A stretch of 64,000 nucleotides of DNA from Macrocybe gigantea (Eukaryota > Basidiomycota > Agaricomycetes > Agaricales > Callistosporiaceae). Position numbers and translations under genes: made by a program. Shown in pieces: positions 45,517 through 56,762 of the stretch. The stretch's first letter is position 1, and each line of letters begins with the position of its first letter. The DNA is taken from contig SJRY01000299.1 of assembly GCA_011319805.1 (NCBI GenBank), positions 372,001 to 436,000 of the forward strand. Direction: 5' to 3'. The notes under the pieces were generated by a model. It had not been told where the DNA came from, did no database searches, and saw only the letters and a list, made by a program, of their open reading frames with translations.

Positions 45517-46200
45517 ATGTTCTTCCTCGCCGCCGCAGCCACCGCAGCCACCGCTGCCCGTCTCCGTCCCCATCTCTTGCCCAGATTCACGTCGTTCTCC
45601 CGCGCCTACTCAGACGCCATCATCCCTCCGAACGCCATCCGCAAGTGGGGCCTTGCCGGCGTGCCGCGTCCCAAGTCTATCTTCGACGACGATGACGCGC
45701 CGGTCGACTTGTCCGAAGACGACGACCTCGTCAACGGCGCGCGCCCGGGCACGCCTCCGCTGCACATGCGACATCCGCCCGACAGGCCCACGCCACAGGA
45801 GTGGCGGCAGCACAGGGAGGCGATGAAAAAGGCGTTTCCTTCTGGGTGGGCCCCGCCGCGCAAGATCTCGCGTGAGGCGATGGACGGTATCCGCCGCATG
45901 CATCGCATCGATCCGGAGACGTTCACCACGCCCGTCCTCGCGGAGAAATTCAGGATCAGCCCGGAGGCCGTCAGGCGGATCCTGAAGAGCAAGTGGGAGC
46001 CTACCAGAGAGAAAAGGATTAAGCTCGCCGAAAAGGAGAGGGAGCACCGCGCCGCTGTCATCAAACAGAGCCGCCTGAAGGAGCGGTCCGAGGCTCGCCA
46101 GCTTATGGAATTAAAGAAGTCTGCTTCCCCATCAAAATCCCCAGCCAGCGCGGGCAAGACGTACGGCGTTGGTCCTTGGGATCGCTTGACACTGGAGTGA
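45517..46200 (+). CDS. RRG9: Mitochondrial protein Rrg9 (neugrin family)
   Basis: Homologue of yeast Rrg9, a mitochondrial protein needed for respiratory growth and maintenance of the mitochondrial genome. The ATG at 45517 opens a Ala/Arg-rich, acid-free N terminus (MFFLAAAATAATAARLRPHL) suited to mitochondrial import. The family core follows: PSGWAPPRKISREAMDGIRR, MHRIDPETFTTPVLAEKFRI and SPEAVRRILKSKWEPTREKR. The C-terminal part is basic and charged, ending in GVGPWDRLTLE. The coding region has no intron, unusual for this window. A TTG codon 15 bp upstream extends the frame but is not a credible start. Confidence 0.88.
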   Translation: MFFLAAAATAATAARLRPHLLPRFTSFSRAYSDAIIPPNAIRKWGLAGVPRPKSIFDDDDAPVDLSEDDDLVNGARPGTPPLHMRHPPDRPTPQEWRQHREAMKKAFPSGWAPPRKISREAMDGIRRMHRIDPETFTTPVLAEKFRISPEAVRRILKSKWEPTREKRIKLAEKEREHRAAVIKQSRLKERSEARQLMELKKSASPSKSPASAGKTYGVGPWDRLTLE

Positions 46201-46740
46201 GACCCCGTCAACGCTTCGAATGTCACCTCGCTCCACAAATCAGAAAGGATCGCGCCACGTTACGTCCAACAAGCCCGACATTCTCTTCCTGCGTTTCGCC
46301 ATATCATCGTCTCGGAAAACGGAAGAATTGCAAGCGAGAACGACAGCTTGCCATCACTTCCCACCATCTCACACCGTCCGGCGGCATACTGCAATGCGTG
46401 TATTGATCTAGTCTGCCATGTATAAATACATAAGGATAGAAATAGATAGTGGAATAGGTCCTGCACAAGAGACAACCGGGTCAAGAAACATGTGGATGAT
46501 GAAACAGGATACGTTTTTTCTCTTGTCATTGTCCAGTTTAGGTCCGGGCCATAGATAGAGATGTGTTGTCGTAGTCCACCATAAAAATGGATACGAGAGG
46601 CAAAAAAAAAAACAAAAGGAACGAAGCGATGCGAGAAAACAAGGGAGCGACAAGAATGGGTGAAAGAGTCCAAATGCGAATAAATATAGATGCAAAAGTG
46701 ACTAAAAGGAATTGTCCGGTAAGGTAGATTTTGAGTGGTT
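46201..46740. other. Convergent intergenic region
   Basis: 540 bp between the stop codons of RRG9 and the P450 gene. It contains an A run near 46600 and pyrimidine-rich stretches but no gene or structured RNA that I can see. Probably two 3' untranslated regions. Confidence 0.4.
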
Positions 46741-48761
46741 TTACAGACGGACGTCATGGCGCTTCTGGAATTTTACATAGAAGGATCCTCGTGGTGGCCT
46801 GCACAAGAGGATATCGTTCCAATTTGGTGTTGGGAGGGGGCACGGGGCGCCGGACTTGTCAGAAATGGAATGTTCGAAGCCGAGCACGAGTAACGCCGTC
46901 ATCAGCTTGAGCTCGAGCTTGGCTAGCCGCGTTCCAAGACACAGCGTTTTACCTTGCGAAAAGAGAAGAACACGGAAGAGGGGAAGGAAAAAAAAAAAAG
47001 GGTTCAGGAGAACGCAAAAGCCAATTTTGAAATAGAAGCACACACCTCCTCCCCAACCGACATAAGCGAACGGCGCGTTCTTGACCTCTGGTCGCGCCGG
47101 ATCGAACTTCCAAGGATCCGGGTACAGTTCGGGGTCGAGGTGGACGTCGCTGAAGGGATAGACGACGTATGAACCGGTCGGCACGAGCTTGTTGTCGATG
47201 TACACAGGGGGGCCGAGGTTGCGCCTCATCGCCGTGTGCGGCTGCGCGACGCGTGTCGTCTCCCGGATGATGGCGTCCAGCACAGGCGTTTCAGACTCCC
47301 ATGCCTCGAGTGGGATCGACGCCAGACGCGCAGAAATGCTGCTGGCCTTTTCGCTGCCTTGTTCAGGCTTGGAAGACGCGCGGTACGCGGCGAGCAGGGA
47401 CTTGACTTCCGCCTCCGCTTTAACCCGCCAGTCGGGATGGCCGCCGAGGAAGGTGATCAGCCAGGAAGCTAAGAAAGAGGTTTTTTTTTGAGTTTGGCAT
47501 CGCATTAAGGGAAGTTTAAGTTACATACCTGTGGTACCCGTTGCCCTGGCGCCGGCGATTAGGAGCCCCATTATGAACTACAACATCAGGAGTCAGTTAG
47601 GGGTCCGAAAACAACAGTGTGGGACCGTGTGAGGCCTCACCCCGACGACGACGAGCCGCTCGTCTCCAGAGTCCAAGAGCATCTGCATCGTGTCGTTACG
47701 AGTGACGCCGCTCTTCTCTCGTGCGTTAATAGCGCGGACAACAATGTCATAAATTTCTTTGGTCGCGAGCAGTTTTTGCACCATGGCCGGGGTCGGGAGC
47801 CACGGCAGAAGGACGGTGGCGGGCGTCGTGCCTGAGTCGAGCTTGTCGTAAAGGACCTTGAGACGGGCAACGAGCACCGGATCGTCCGCGATTTCGTCGC
47901 AGGATAGACTTCGGACAGTAGTCTGAAAAATGAGCTGCGAGGGGGGAGAAACACAGGGAAAATAAGCAACTGCTATCGCAACGTCCATCAAAGCGGCTGA
48001 AGGCTTACTCCATAGATGTTTTCGAATGGATCAAATGTGCCGGTATGACCCCAGCTCTCCATTATCCTCCGAGAATCCTCCAAGATCGAAGGAATAACTG
48101 CGGGAAAAGACGGTGGTGCTATCAGCTCTAGAACCACGGATTTGTCGAGTGGGAATATACGCACGGGTGCTCAGAGGAGCGGTTTTTTGAACAGCGGCCA
48201 AGCGCTTGTGAATCAGCGCGATTCTCCTTGTCTGCAAATCAGAGGTGACGCCGCGTACGATGGGAATCTTGAAAGCAAAGAGAAATGGTTCAAGACGCCT
48301 TCCCTGACGAGCTCATTGAACGAAAAATCGACGCACCGCTCCAGACAGAATTTTAAAGCCTTCGGTGAGGTCCAGGCCTTTCGCCGTAAAGAACGCCTGT
48401 CTCGCATTCTGGCCAGAAACGACAATAACCGTGTTCTGCACATGGTTTCGTGACTCGATCAGCACAGCCTCCCAAAGGGCATGTCAAGAAACGTGTGTAC
48501 CCTTAAAAGGTTGAACTTGAATATGGATTGACCTGTCGCGTGGAATGCCCAGGTGAGAAAGTCGTATCGCCGTCGAAAGAAGGGCACAATGGCGAGGACA
48601 GAGAAAGGAAGGGACACAGGAACATCGGCGTCCTCTCGTTGGTAGGAAGACACGATGATGATTACGGCGAAGAGTACAACTACAGCGAGGGAGAATTGGG
48701 ACGCAAGGCCGAGAGAAAGGAAAGCTTGAGCCGCAGAGTTGAGTCCCACGGAGTAGGGCAT
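46741..48761 (-). CDS. Cytochrome P450 monooxygenase, family unassigned
   Basis: The N terminus (MPYSVGLNSAAQAFLSLG, then SQFSLAVVVLFAVIIIVSS) is a membrane anchor, so ER attachment is expected. Recognisable parts are VSLPFSVLAIVPFFRRRYDF, NTVIVVSGQNARQAFFTAKG, an I-helix region around GLLIAGARATGTTASWLITF, the K-helix ExxR motif in DAIIRETTRVAQPH, the PPVYIDNKLVPTGSYVVYPF segment, WKFDPARPEVKNAPFAY and the cysteine loop GWGGGKTLCLGTRLAKLE. The loop deviates from the canonical FxxGxRxCxG: Trp replaces Phe and Thr replaces the Arg before Cys. This resembles the CYP7/CYP8 type. The substrate cannot be told. No other secondary-metabolism gene lies nearby. A TATA-like ATATATAA with an adjacent ACGTCA lies about 110 bp upstream. 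Confidence 0.88.
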
Positions 48762-49446
48762 GTTCAAAAAAAAGCAAAGGAGAGTAGAAGGGATTGAGAG
48801 CTCCAAAGGAAGGGGAGGGGTTTATAGCACAATCGCGGTCCAGCCGGGAGAGAGAGCCAGAGGGACGTCATTATATATCGGGCACGCATTGGCCGCCATG
48901 GACTGTAGAAATAATTATGAAATCAACACATTCCAGGCGATGCAACGGAGAAGCGCAGGCCATCAGGTGCGCAACGTTTTTTTTTTTTTGGCTTGTCAAG
49001 ATCTTTTGCGCGACGGAGGTGAGATGCAAGCAATTGCAGATCGGCACCGAGCATGGATGCCGACCAGCTCCCCTTGAAATCCTCGATCACGCCTGCCCAC
49101 CATCCGCGTGTTAGGATTGCAACCGTGGAATCCCAGGATTCTTCTCCCCTCCCACTTGCGGCGTTAAGTCCACATGTCACTCGGCGTCCGTCTAGAACTC
49201 GCGAACTCTTGACTGCTCGCAACGTCAAATCCGCTTCCAAGCGGCTCCGAAGATCCCACGTTGCGTCGAGCCTTGAAAGACACCAGATGGCGCGAACAAA
49301 ACATTTATTGGCTTTTCGTCCACACTCTAACACCTTTCTAATGCATATCTATCGACCAGCGTATTCAATGACCAGTGTCGGATCACGCAGCTACCGCGCA
49401 CGGCTGCCCACCAGACGTCGACTCAGAGGTCATTCATCTCCTTGAT
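48762..49446. other. Promoter region of the P450 gene and spacer
   Basis: 685 bp between the P450 start and the PAQR stop, both - strand. Near 48866-48880 (on the - strand) a TATA-like run lies next to a TGACGT half-site. A T run occurs at about 48979-48990. The 130-codon + strand frame at 49053-49445 is Arg/Ser-rich and looks like chance. Confidence 0.4.
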
Positions 49447-50904
49447 TCATGAAAGACAGAGTTGGGGCTCCGACAGCCGAAAGTGCAGAGCTTTCAGGAC
49501 CCCAGAGTAGTGCGCCAGCGCAGCAAAAACAACGCAACAGTGGAAGATCTGATGCGATGCGAACCAAAAATCGAATTTGCCAGGCGCCAGTCGTTCTGGT
49601 ATTCGATTGGCGCTATCATGAGAGAAAAAAAGAAGATTCTTCGATCAGCGTTCCGTGCGCAACTCCACGGACCAACAGTAAAGAAGTGACATACTAGAGT
49701 AATGCTCCTGTGATGTACAGAACGCCGGAGAATAAGAGCCACCCAAAACCCATCTTCGTCAACAGTATACTGAATCCGTGTGTCATGGTCAAATGTACGA
49801 CGGGTACAATCGCACAGAGGCCGAGGCCAATAAACACAGCCGTTCTGGCACTTCTGTGTGTTGGCTTCGCATATTCTGGATCCAATACGATGAAAGCAGC
49901 ACCTGTTTTGTCGGAGGGCGTGAGACGGCCGTGATCATGATCTCCGTAAGCGTCCTTCGATCATAATAATATGTGACCTACCAAGCCCGGCGAGCGTGAT
50001 GAACACCAGGTATAGAATTTGGAAGTGTTCCTCACAATGAAAACCGTAGTAGAGACAAGGATAGAACGATCCTACGGTGAGGATGATGATTCCAGAATAG
50101 TCCAGCGTATGACATGCGGAAGCCACCTGAAAAAATGATGCCGTCACTGGGCCATGGACAGTAAAGAGACGCTCCGTGTGTCATCCGTACCTTCTCAGAA
50201 TGGCATGTCGCAGTGTGGAACAAGGCACTCGCCGAAAGACAAAACACGGCAGATGACAAAAACACAGCGAACACAGCCGAGTCCTTCCAGGTCGTACTCG
50301 GGTGAGGCTGCAAATACGTTTCATGGAACGTCGTAAGCAGAAATACGAACAGCACGGCGCCCCAGAGGTGCGTGTGGATATTGACTGTGAATCCAGATCG
50401 CATTGTTTTTAGAAAAAAGAAAATTCGGTTTCGTTTCAAAGTCAGCTCAATAACGACGACGATGGCGCTTGGCGGCTCAACTCGTTTCGTTATGAAAATC
50501 TGACAAGGAGAAGGAACGATCGCATATTAACGAAACAAAGAAACAATGAAGGAGACAAATGACGTTGCGGGATGGGCAATGAACACGCACAAGCGAAGAC
50601 GGAGGTTAAACAGCCTCGCCAATGGTTCTGCACGCTACGACACGCAGCATGTCCGAGTGAGCCAACGGAACCCAAAAAAAAATATACCAATATGTCTGCA
50701 CGGGCCATGGCTGGCACTGTCGTGCAGACATGCGGTATCAGGTAGGGCTGCGCACCGTCGGTATCCAGATTTGATGTACTCGTTGTCGCGCTGCCAATCT
50801 GGAATCTCCAGCCAGGTCAACGTCTTCCGTGAATGTCGCAGTGCCGCGTTGACAATGTTCGCGGGGGCTCGTTTCGGAGCACGCAATCGGGTAGGGCGGG
50901 GCAT
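49447..50904 (-). CDS. PAQR/ADIPOR-family seven-helix membrane receptor (Izh-like)
   Basis: Member of the progestin and adipoQ receptor/haemolysin III family; yeast relatives (Izh proteins) affect zinc and lipid metabolism. The first exon contains TLTWLEIPDWQRDNEYIKSG, the family entry motif, and the second contains NHWRGCLTSVF. Exons then give HNETINIHTHLWG, VFLLTTFHETYL, SAVFCLSASALFHTATCHS (the S-x3-H zinc ligand), HTLDYSGIIILTVGSFYPCL (the D ligand region), FQILYLVFITLAGLG and KMGFGWLLFSGVLYITGALL. The last exon has YANRIPERLAPGKFDFWFAS with HQIFHCCVVFAALAHYSGVL, which supplies the HxxxH ligands. All zinc residues are present, so it should be functional as a metal-dependent membrane protein; a ceramidase-like activity is family-level inference. 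Confidence 0.9.
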
Positions 50905-51054
50905 GTTTCAGGAGAATGCGAGGCCTAGAAGTGGCTGGTGGACGATGCCCAGGATATGTTCGGCTGTCCTGAGTAAATGGTATGTCAAGCCAGGCATTTG
51001 ATTTTCTGTCATTTTCAAAATAGTTACATAATATCCCCAAATCAGAAAGACAGA

Positions 51055-51144
51055 GCCCGTTTAGCTCAGTGGTAGAGCGCGCCACTCGTACGACGATCGA
51101 TCCGAGACGATGGTGAGGTCAATCGTTCAATCCGGTTAATGGGC
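51055..51144 (+). tRNA. tRNA-Thr(CGU): tRNA-Thr (anticodon CGU) with 19-nt intron
   Basis: The acceptor stem GCCCGTT pairs with AATGGGC (one G-T). The D arm is GCTC/GAGC. The anticodon stem CGCCA/TGGTG encloses CTCGTA, then 19 extra bases (51091-51109), then A. Removing the extra bases leaves the seven-base loop CTCGTAA with anticodon CGT. The intron sits one base 3' of the anticodon, the canonical nuclear position. The T arm is AATCG/CGGTT. A T5 run follows within about ten bases. The tRNA lies between the PAQR promoter and the 3' end of the Fyv10/MAEA gene. Confidence 0.9.
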
Positions 51145-51258
51145 ATTATTTTTGCCACTTTGACACTCCCTTGTCAAACAATCCCCATGGTCCCCGAAAG
51201 AATACGAAAGATTCAATCAAATGTACAATTGTCTAAAAATACACAATACAAGTAGTCC

Positions 51259-52869
51259 TTATGAGATGAAAACCTTTTTCAGCGCCGAAAACTCGCATGT
51301 CGCACCCGTCCGGGGACACGTCACTATCCCATCGTTCTTTGCCGCCATCTCTTCCAAGACCTGCACGGGCAAAAGCTGATAATAAATGAAAGGGGCAAAT
51401 CCTCGAGTACTCAACGCACCTCTCTCGAGTACACCTGCCCGTTCGGAAAAGCCATCGGCATGTTGTCTTCGTCCATGATCTTTCCGCTGATGCGACACAC
51501 GATGGTGGAATTCGCGTGGTGGCTCAGCGGCACCTCCTCCGCGAGTTTGCCCAGCCCAAGCCCCCTCGGGTCGGAGCTGGCCTCGCCGTCGCACACTGGG
51601 CAGTCGACGTTTTTCGTAGAAGGGTCGTAACACGAGGGGAGCTTCAATGATGCAAGCCCAGCGTAGAGTGCGAGGTGGAGGAGGGGCTCCGTCGGCAGCG
51701 TGTTCAGTGTGTAAATCGCGAGACGGAATGATCGTATGAGATTGTCCCAACGCGATAGGTCATATAGTCGCTAGTGGCGACGCAAAACAATCAATCCATA
51801 GAAACACTCCACACACAGGTTCAAGAATGGTCCTACCTTGTATGGGCCACAGGATGTATCCGGAAAAAATGCCAATAGGGCTGATGCTGTCTGGATTTGG
51901 TCTAGATGTGTTTCATACCATGACAGAAGATGTTTTTTGGCGTATGCAATCGCCTCGTGTGTGTTGCGGGCACGGCATAATTCGATATATTCCTGCAAAC
52001 GAAGCTCGAACTCGAGCATGCTCTGAGATTGTTGACAGCTGTCAGAAAATAGACGTTTCCGAATTCCAGAGGGCGGAAGAGGATCTCCGGACCTTGATCT
52101 TGCGTAATGCCCCCTTGTTCTCGCTACACCATGCTAAAGCTTCCGTGCACCTATGTTTCGCCAGACCATCTTCGATCCGCTGGATGTCCGTGAAAAGATC
52201 GATGTCCACCAGGGTCTGACCGGGAACAACGAGAAAAACAGCAATTCAGTCGGCTGATGCAGTGCGAAGACACGTGTAGACCCTCGGCCGCGCACCTCTA
52301 TGCCCTTCTCCTTCGCAATCGCCCTCGCCGTCTGCTCCTTCCCGTTTCGCAAAGCCCAGTCGACGAGCCACCGGTCAAGTCTCGTGTCCGCCCAGCGCGC
52401 GAATTCGGCAGAGGACGTCGACTGCAGCGTCTCGACTGTAGCGAGGTGATGCAGTCGCTCTCGTAGGACGTCCTGCGTCGGCTTTCCCGACGTGTCGTGA
52501 AGATCCGAAAGCTGTGAACCAGGATACTTCGTCAGCGTATGGTCTCTTCTTCAGAAAAGAGCACAAGGATTACCTTTCGCTTTAGTGACTCCACTCGACC
52601 GATCATGCCATCTATGGACTTTACAATGTCATCGTAATTGGGCTCCTTGCCCGAATAGCGCTTCACAAGGTCGCTGGCGGTGTTCTGGACAGCTCCCATT
52701 TCCCGTTCGATATTCTTTTGTGATGTCCGGAACACCTTGCGGTAGTTCTCATAGGGTACCTAGTAGATTCGTTGTCCATAAATCAGTAGCGTAGTAATAA
52801 CAGCGAACACACTCGAGTAAACGGCTGCTCAAAGAGCAGTATGCCATCGTGGCTGAGCTTGCTGGTCAT
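51259..52869 (-). CDS. FYV10: GID/CTLH ubiquitin ligase subunit Fyv10/MAEA (Gid9)
   Basis: Catalytic-core subunit of the GID/CTLH E3 ligase, which in yeast degrades gluconeogenic enzymes when glucose returns. The start at 52869 reads MTSKLSHDGILLFEQPFTRV and continues PYENYRKVFRTSQKNIEREM. Next are DDIVKSIDGMIGRVESLKRK, SAEFARWADTRLDRWLVDWA (LisH-like), the CTLH/CRA parts (ALAWCSENKGALRKIKS, FELRLQEYIELCRARNTHEA, IAYAKKHLLSWYETHLDQIQ) and LASLKLPSCYDPSTKNVDC. The C-terminal degenerate RING contains HHANSTIVCRISGKIMDEDN, AFPNGQVYSREALEEMAAKN, VTCPRTGATCEFSALKKVFI. All parts expected of MAEA are present. Several short introns. Confidence 0.93.
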
Positions 52870-53016
52870 TGCTGAATACGGAAATCGCAATTGACTCGGC
52901 TTCACGGAATGACGCGCCTGCCCTGTTTACTTCCGCGTCACTTGCCAAACACCCGATGCCTTCCCGAACGATTCGAAATTCCACGGCGAATAAATAATTA
53001 TTACAGATTCTATCCT

Positions 53017-54838
53017 CTAGCTGGCAGTACGTACAGCACGCCCTTCGCGCCTCCAAGATCGCAGCTCTTTCAGGGCTGCGACCATCAACGGTATCATGGC
53101 ACTCGCAAATAATGGGGTATAAACAGCATACGTGTGTTCCGCGGGGAAGTACAGCAGGGCGAGCATCCCTGGGTCAAAGAACGCCTGAGAAGAAAGGGTG
53201 GTTGCTTGCGCAGAGTAGCGCAAAGCATCCTGCAGCGAAGCTTTGGATGATGCATACATCTAGCAAAACGTCATTAGGCTGAACCGATGGTCAGAAAGAA
53301 GAACAAAGCACCTTTTCAAGAGCCGACAGGGCCTCTTGTACGGCATTCTTAACCTTCATGTGGACAGGCATGTTTTTGATTTTGTCAACCAAATTGACGA
53401 TGCTCTGCAACGTGTCTCGAGACCCTCGTTCATTCTCTAACAATCGGCGACGCATCAGGGCATCCAATTGCCAGTCGGTGATCGCTGTCTGGTCCTGACT
53501 CCTGATGCCTGGATGAAGCTTCGGAACACCTAGAAGAGCCAAAAGTTGGTTGGCAAAAGTCGAAAACATGGGTTCCAGGGCTTGTGTTGACAAATACGAA
53601 GGGACTTCTCCCGAGGGATCGTTGAAGATGTAGATGCCTCCCCATTGAGGCAGTAAAAACGCATTGAAGTGGGATGGGACACCTGTCATCGACTTGAGGA
53701 ACATGCCCGCCTGCGAATATGAAACGTGACATTTACCTTGTCTGTCAAGTATAACGAGCGGCTTGCGGCTTTGCGAGGGTATGAAAAGGATGAAATGCAA
53801 GACGGGGTCGTTTGATACGCTTGATGCTGAGTTGTAGCGTGTCAGTAGTGAAAGTAATGAATAATGGAGAAAGGAGTGTGTTACAAAGTGTCCATTCTGC
53901 AGAGTTCACAAAGACGGTCAAATCCTCCGGTGTGATACCATGTGAATCGTGAAGAGGTCGAGGTGAAAAGGCGAGCGGCGCATGAAACTGGACTTGGCTC
54001 TCCACGGTGAAATTGTGCAAAATGGCCAGACGTTCGAATATTGGTGTGATATGGCCTGCATGGGAGTTTGTCGTACTTGTCGTAACATTGTATGTGAGTG
54101 CGAAATGTTACTCACGGTTAATGGCATTCGACACGTCCCATCCGGCAGCAAAATTCCCAGCAGCAGCATCTTCATTTAAAAGTGTGAACGAGAGTCGATA
54201 GCGGGGCGAGAACTGAGCTATCCGGTATCCCTCCGCAGAATCTGTGTAGGGCATTACGAGGGACGACAAAATCTGCGCGAGTTCTGGGACTACGCCGCGT
54301 CACATTAACCAACGCATAGATAGATAGACGGAAGGGCGAGAGTCTGGCCCACTTTTGGATGGAGTCAATGCATATTGGAGTTTCCGTCCTTGGACGACTG
54401 GCTCTTCCGTGCCGTCTACAATTTGGTAGCAAGTCCCACAATCTGGAGAGTCCAGTCAAACAACGACGCGCGTAATGTCCCAAATTGGCACATACCTTGG
54501 TCTCGGTCATCAAATACCTCGACATGAAGCCCCTGCCTTTTCTCTACAGGAATCAAAGAAGGAACAAGGTTTTGCAATGAAGACGCGATGGACGCGCTGT
54601 TTGACCGTGATCCAATCCTTATTCTTACGGGGACCGTCAACTGCCTTTGCGAGAGGGAGCCCACTGCGGATGACGGCAAGGGCAGTCGCTCAATGCTCGT
54701 CGTGTACCACCAGAGAGGAAGGGCCAAGAAGATGACGACCCAGTACGCGAGTATTATCGACCGCCTGACACCATCTCGTTGAAAGAAAAGCTGAGCTGGG
54801 TCTCGAAGGCCCGCATCCGCTGCGGTCTTTGAGGACAT
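53017..54838 (-). CDS. GPI17: GPI transamidase component PIG-S (Gpi17)
   Basis: Subunit of the ER GPI transamidase complex that attaches GPI anchors to proteins. The ATG at 54838 gives MSSKTAADAGLRD, followed by the N-terminal transmembrane helix SIILAYWVVIFLALPLWWYT and IERLPLPSSAVGSL. The lumenal part includes SPRYRLSFTLLNED, GWDVSNAINHHITPIFERLA, LHNFTVESQVQFHAPLAFSP, LHFILFIPSQSRKPLVILDR, VPSHFNAFLLPQWGGIYIFN, FANQLLALLGVPKLHPG and ITDWQLDALMRRRLLENERG. The C-terminal anchor is around FPAEHTYAVYTPLFASAMIP. Two-helix topology, order and length (about 520 residues) match PIG-S. Confidence 0.92.
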
Positions 54839-55327
54839 CGTTGGCGGGCGATGCACAGATCGTGCGAATTTGCTAACTAAACGGTAAAAAGGGGCGCATT
54901 CCTCTTTCTGCTGGCTAGACTACAGCTCAAACGCTTCTTACTTTCTTTGTTGGGTAAAGAATACTACGTCTAACGTCCTTTCGCAATTTCTGCAGATACT
55001 GTAATCGAGGTGTCAATTGTTGAAGCAATAATTGAATGCTTTATATTGAAAATTGTTGATCCCCCTGATTTTCTTCGACATTAAAGCTGATGGTCGAAAG
55101 CACTCGTGCCATGGCACCACGATAGCTAGGGGATGTTCGAAAGGCGGTCATGCTTGTGAGAAATTCAGTCAAAGTGCCACATTTCCATTCCTGATCGGAA
55201 TAGAGTAATGGCGACAGTCGGCTAAGCCAATCCCTCAGATCTGGGAGCATTTCTCGAGGTCAATTGTGCAACATGTATGACGAACATCACAAGAGGTACG
55301 AGGGCAATATGACAGGCTCTTTTTCTA

Positions 55328-56762
55328 CTACAGGAGGAATAAGTAGGCTCTCGGGTGATAGAGAGCGAAGCACAGCTCGAGTCCATCCATAGCCTGCCGG
55401 GCGTCGGGGTGCCGGTTAGGATCAATGTCGACCATGGACTGCAGGATCTCATCGATGGCGGGTATAGTGCTCTGAAGCGGATAAGGCTTGAACATGGCAC
55501 AGGATATCTCGTACTGACCTTGAATTCCGAGAAACTGCGGGCTAACTGCCACATGTCAAGCTCAAACGGATCATATGGCTGTCTAGAACTGACTTCCGGT
55601 GGACAAGGGCGGGCATATTCTTCGACGATCGCAATCGACCCTCCCAAGGGATATCCGGTAGTTATACACTCAGACCGAGGGCATTCAGGAGGGAATTCTA
55701 TAGCCAATTCAAAATCAGTGATGTAGACCCGAGGGCGGGAGGACGGAATCCTCATTGACAAGAGAGACTCTGGTTGCCATTGCACCAGAAAATTGTCACG
55801 GAAGGCATCCTGCAGGGCAGGTCAGAGGGTGCCATCATCAACTATGTCAGGATATACTTGCGCGGTGGGCAATGTTGTTTTCATGTAGGAATGCGAGTGC
55901 TGAGGGAGCCACTACTGAGATAATAAAAGTCATAGAGAAGAGAATCCCACCTCCAGCATTTGAAGCAGCATATCCATGATGTCTCCAACAGAATTCTTTG
56001 CCCACCTGCCATAATGACCCTGCCACCAACCATGGGAAAAAAGCCGAAAATGATATCCTCAAATTGGAATTCTGAATACATTGGGAGAGCGTGATTGGTT
56101 GAATAGAGGCTATTGCTGCCCGTTGCAATTTTTCGTAAGATGCCAAGGTGGCCATGGCCTTCGTTCCTCATGGCAATGACACGCACGACGAAATCATGCC
56201 CATCTGGTGTCCGGACGGCTCGGGAAAGCGGGTTCTGCTCTAGTTTCAATGGCGAAAGGAGTGCTGACACTAACATAATACGCACTGTATACTGAAATTC
56301 ACGAAGAGCGCCAACATTTCCCGTCCGATTTTTAGGCATCCTGTTGGGTAATGCATAACTATATCCACTGGAGACGGGAAAAGCACGGTGGGGTGAACAC
56401 AGGCTGATGCTAGCATAGGATGTCCAAAGCGTATCGCCAGCCCTTCGAAATATGGGTTCTAGGGCCATCCAAATTTTTTCCTCGTCTTCATGAGTGAATC
56501 CAGGCACTCTCCAAGTTTCCAGATCAGCAGGAAGCTGTTGACTCGGGAATGTGTAGTCTAGCGTTTGACTAGGAGCTATACGCCACACCTTTCGACGAAG
56601 GTCATGCCTTGCAGAGCTCTTCCACAGAGACCACGAGATATACGCAGTTATAGCCACGGACAGGCCAGATAGCAGCACAGGTGATGGGCTTTTGAGTCCA
56701 AGGCCAGCGTCCAGCGAACCGACCGTCATTGCTGCAAATGTCCTGCGCCACTCAATGAACAT
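55328..56762 (-). CDS. Kinase-like protein with altered DFG motif and N-terminal membrane segment
   Basis: Belongs to a kinase-like family seen in Agaricomycetes. The start at 56762 (MFIEWRRTFAAMTVGSL) precedes one hydrophobic helix (VLLSGLSVAITAYISWSLW). The N lobe reads DGHDFVVRVIAMRNEGHGHL, where Arg stands in the place of the usual ATP-binding Lys, then EFQFEDIIFGFFPMVGG. The C lobe has EALAFLHENNIAHR joined by a GC-AG intron (55810-55861) to DAFRDNFLVQW, so the HRD Asp and the Asn are present. Next is VYITDFELAIEFP, in which DFG has become DFE, then DPFELDMWQLARSF and IDPNRHPDARQAMDGLELC. Catalysis is uncertain: it may be a pseudokinase. A further - strand frame, 55041-55250 (DLRDWLSRLSPLLYSDQEWK), may be a last exon, but I found no splice in the right phase. 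Confidence 0.78.

Noticed and set aside
45606..46238. 210-codon - strand frame
   Set aside because: Antisense of RRG9, whose + strand frame carries clear family motifs.
46741..48761. P450 as part of a secondary-metabolite cluster
   Set aside because: Neighbours are RRG9, coactosin and a PAQR receptor; no synthase, terpene cyclase or transporter is present.
49053..49445. 130-codon + strand frame
   Set aside because: Arg/Ser-rich, no motif, in a promoter and spacer region between two - strand genes.
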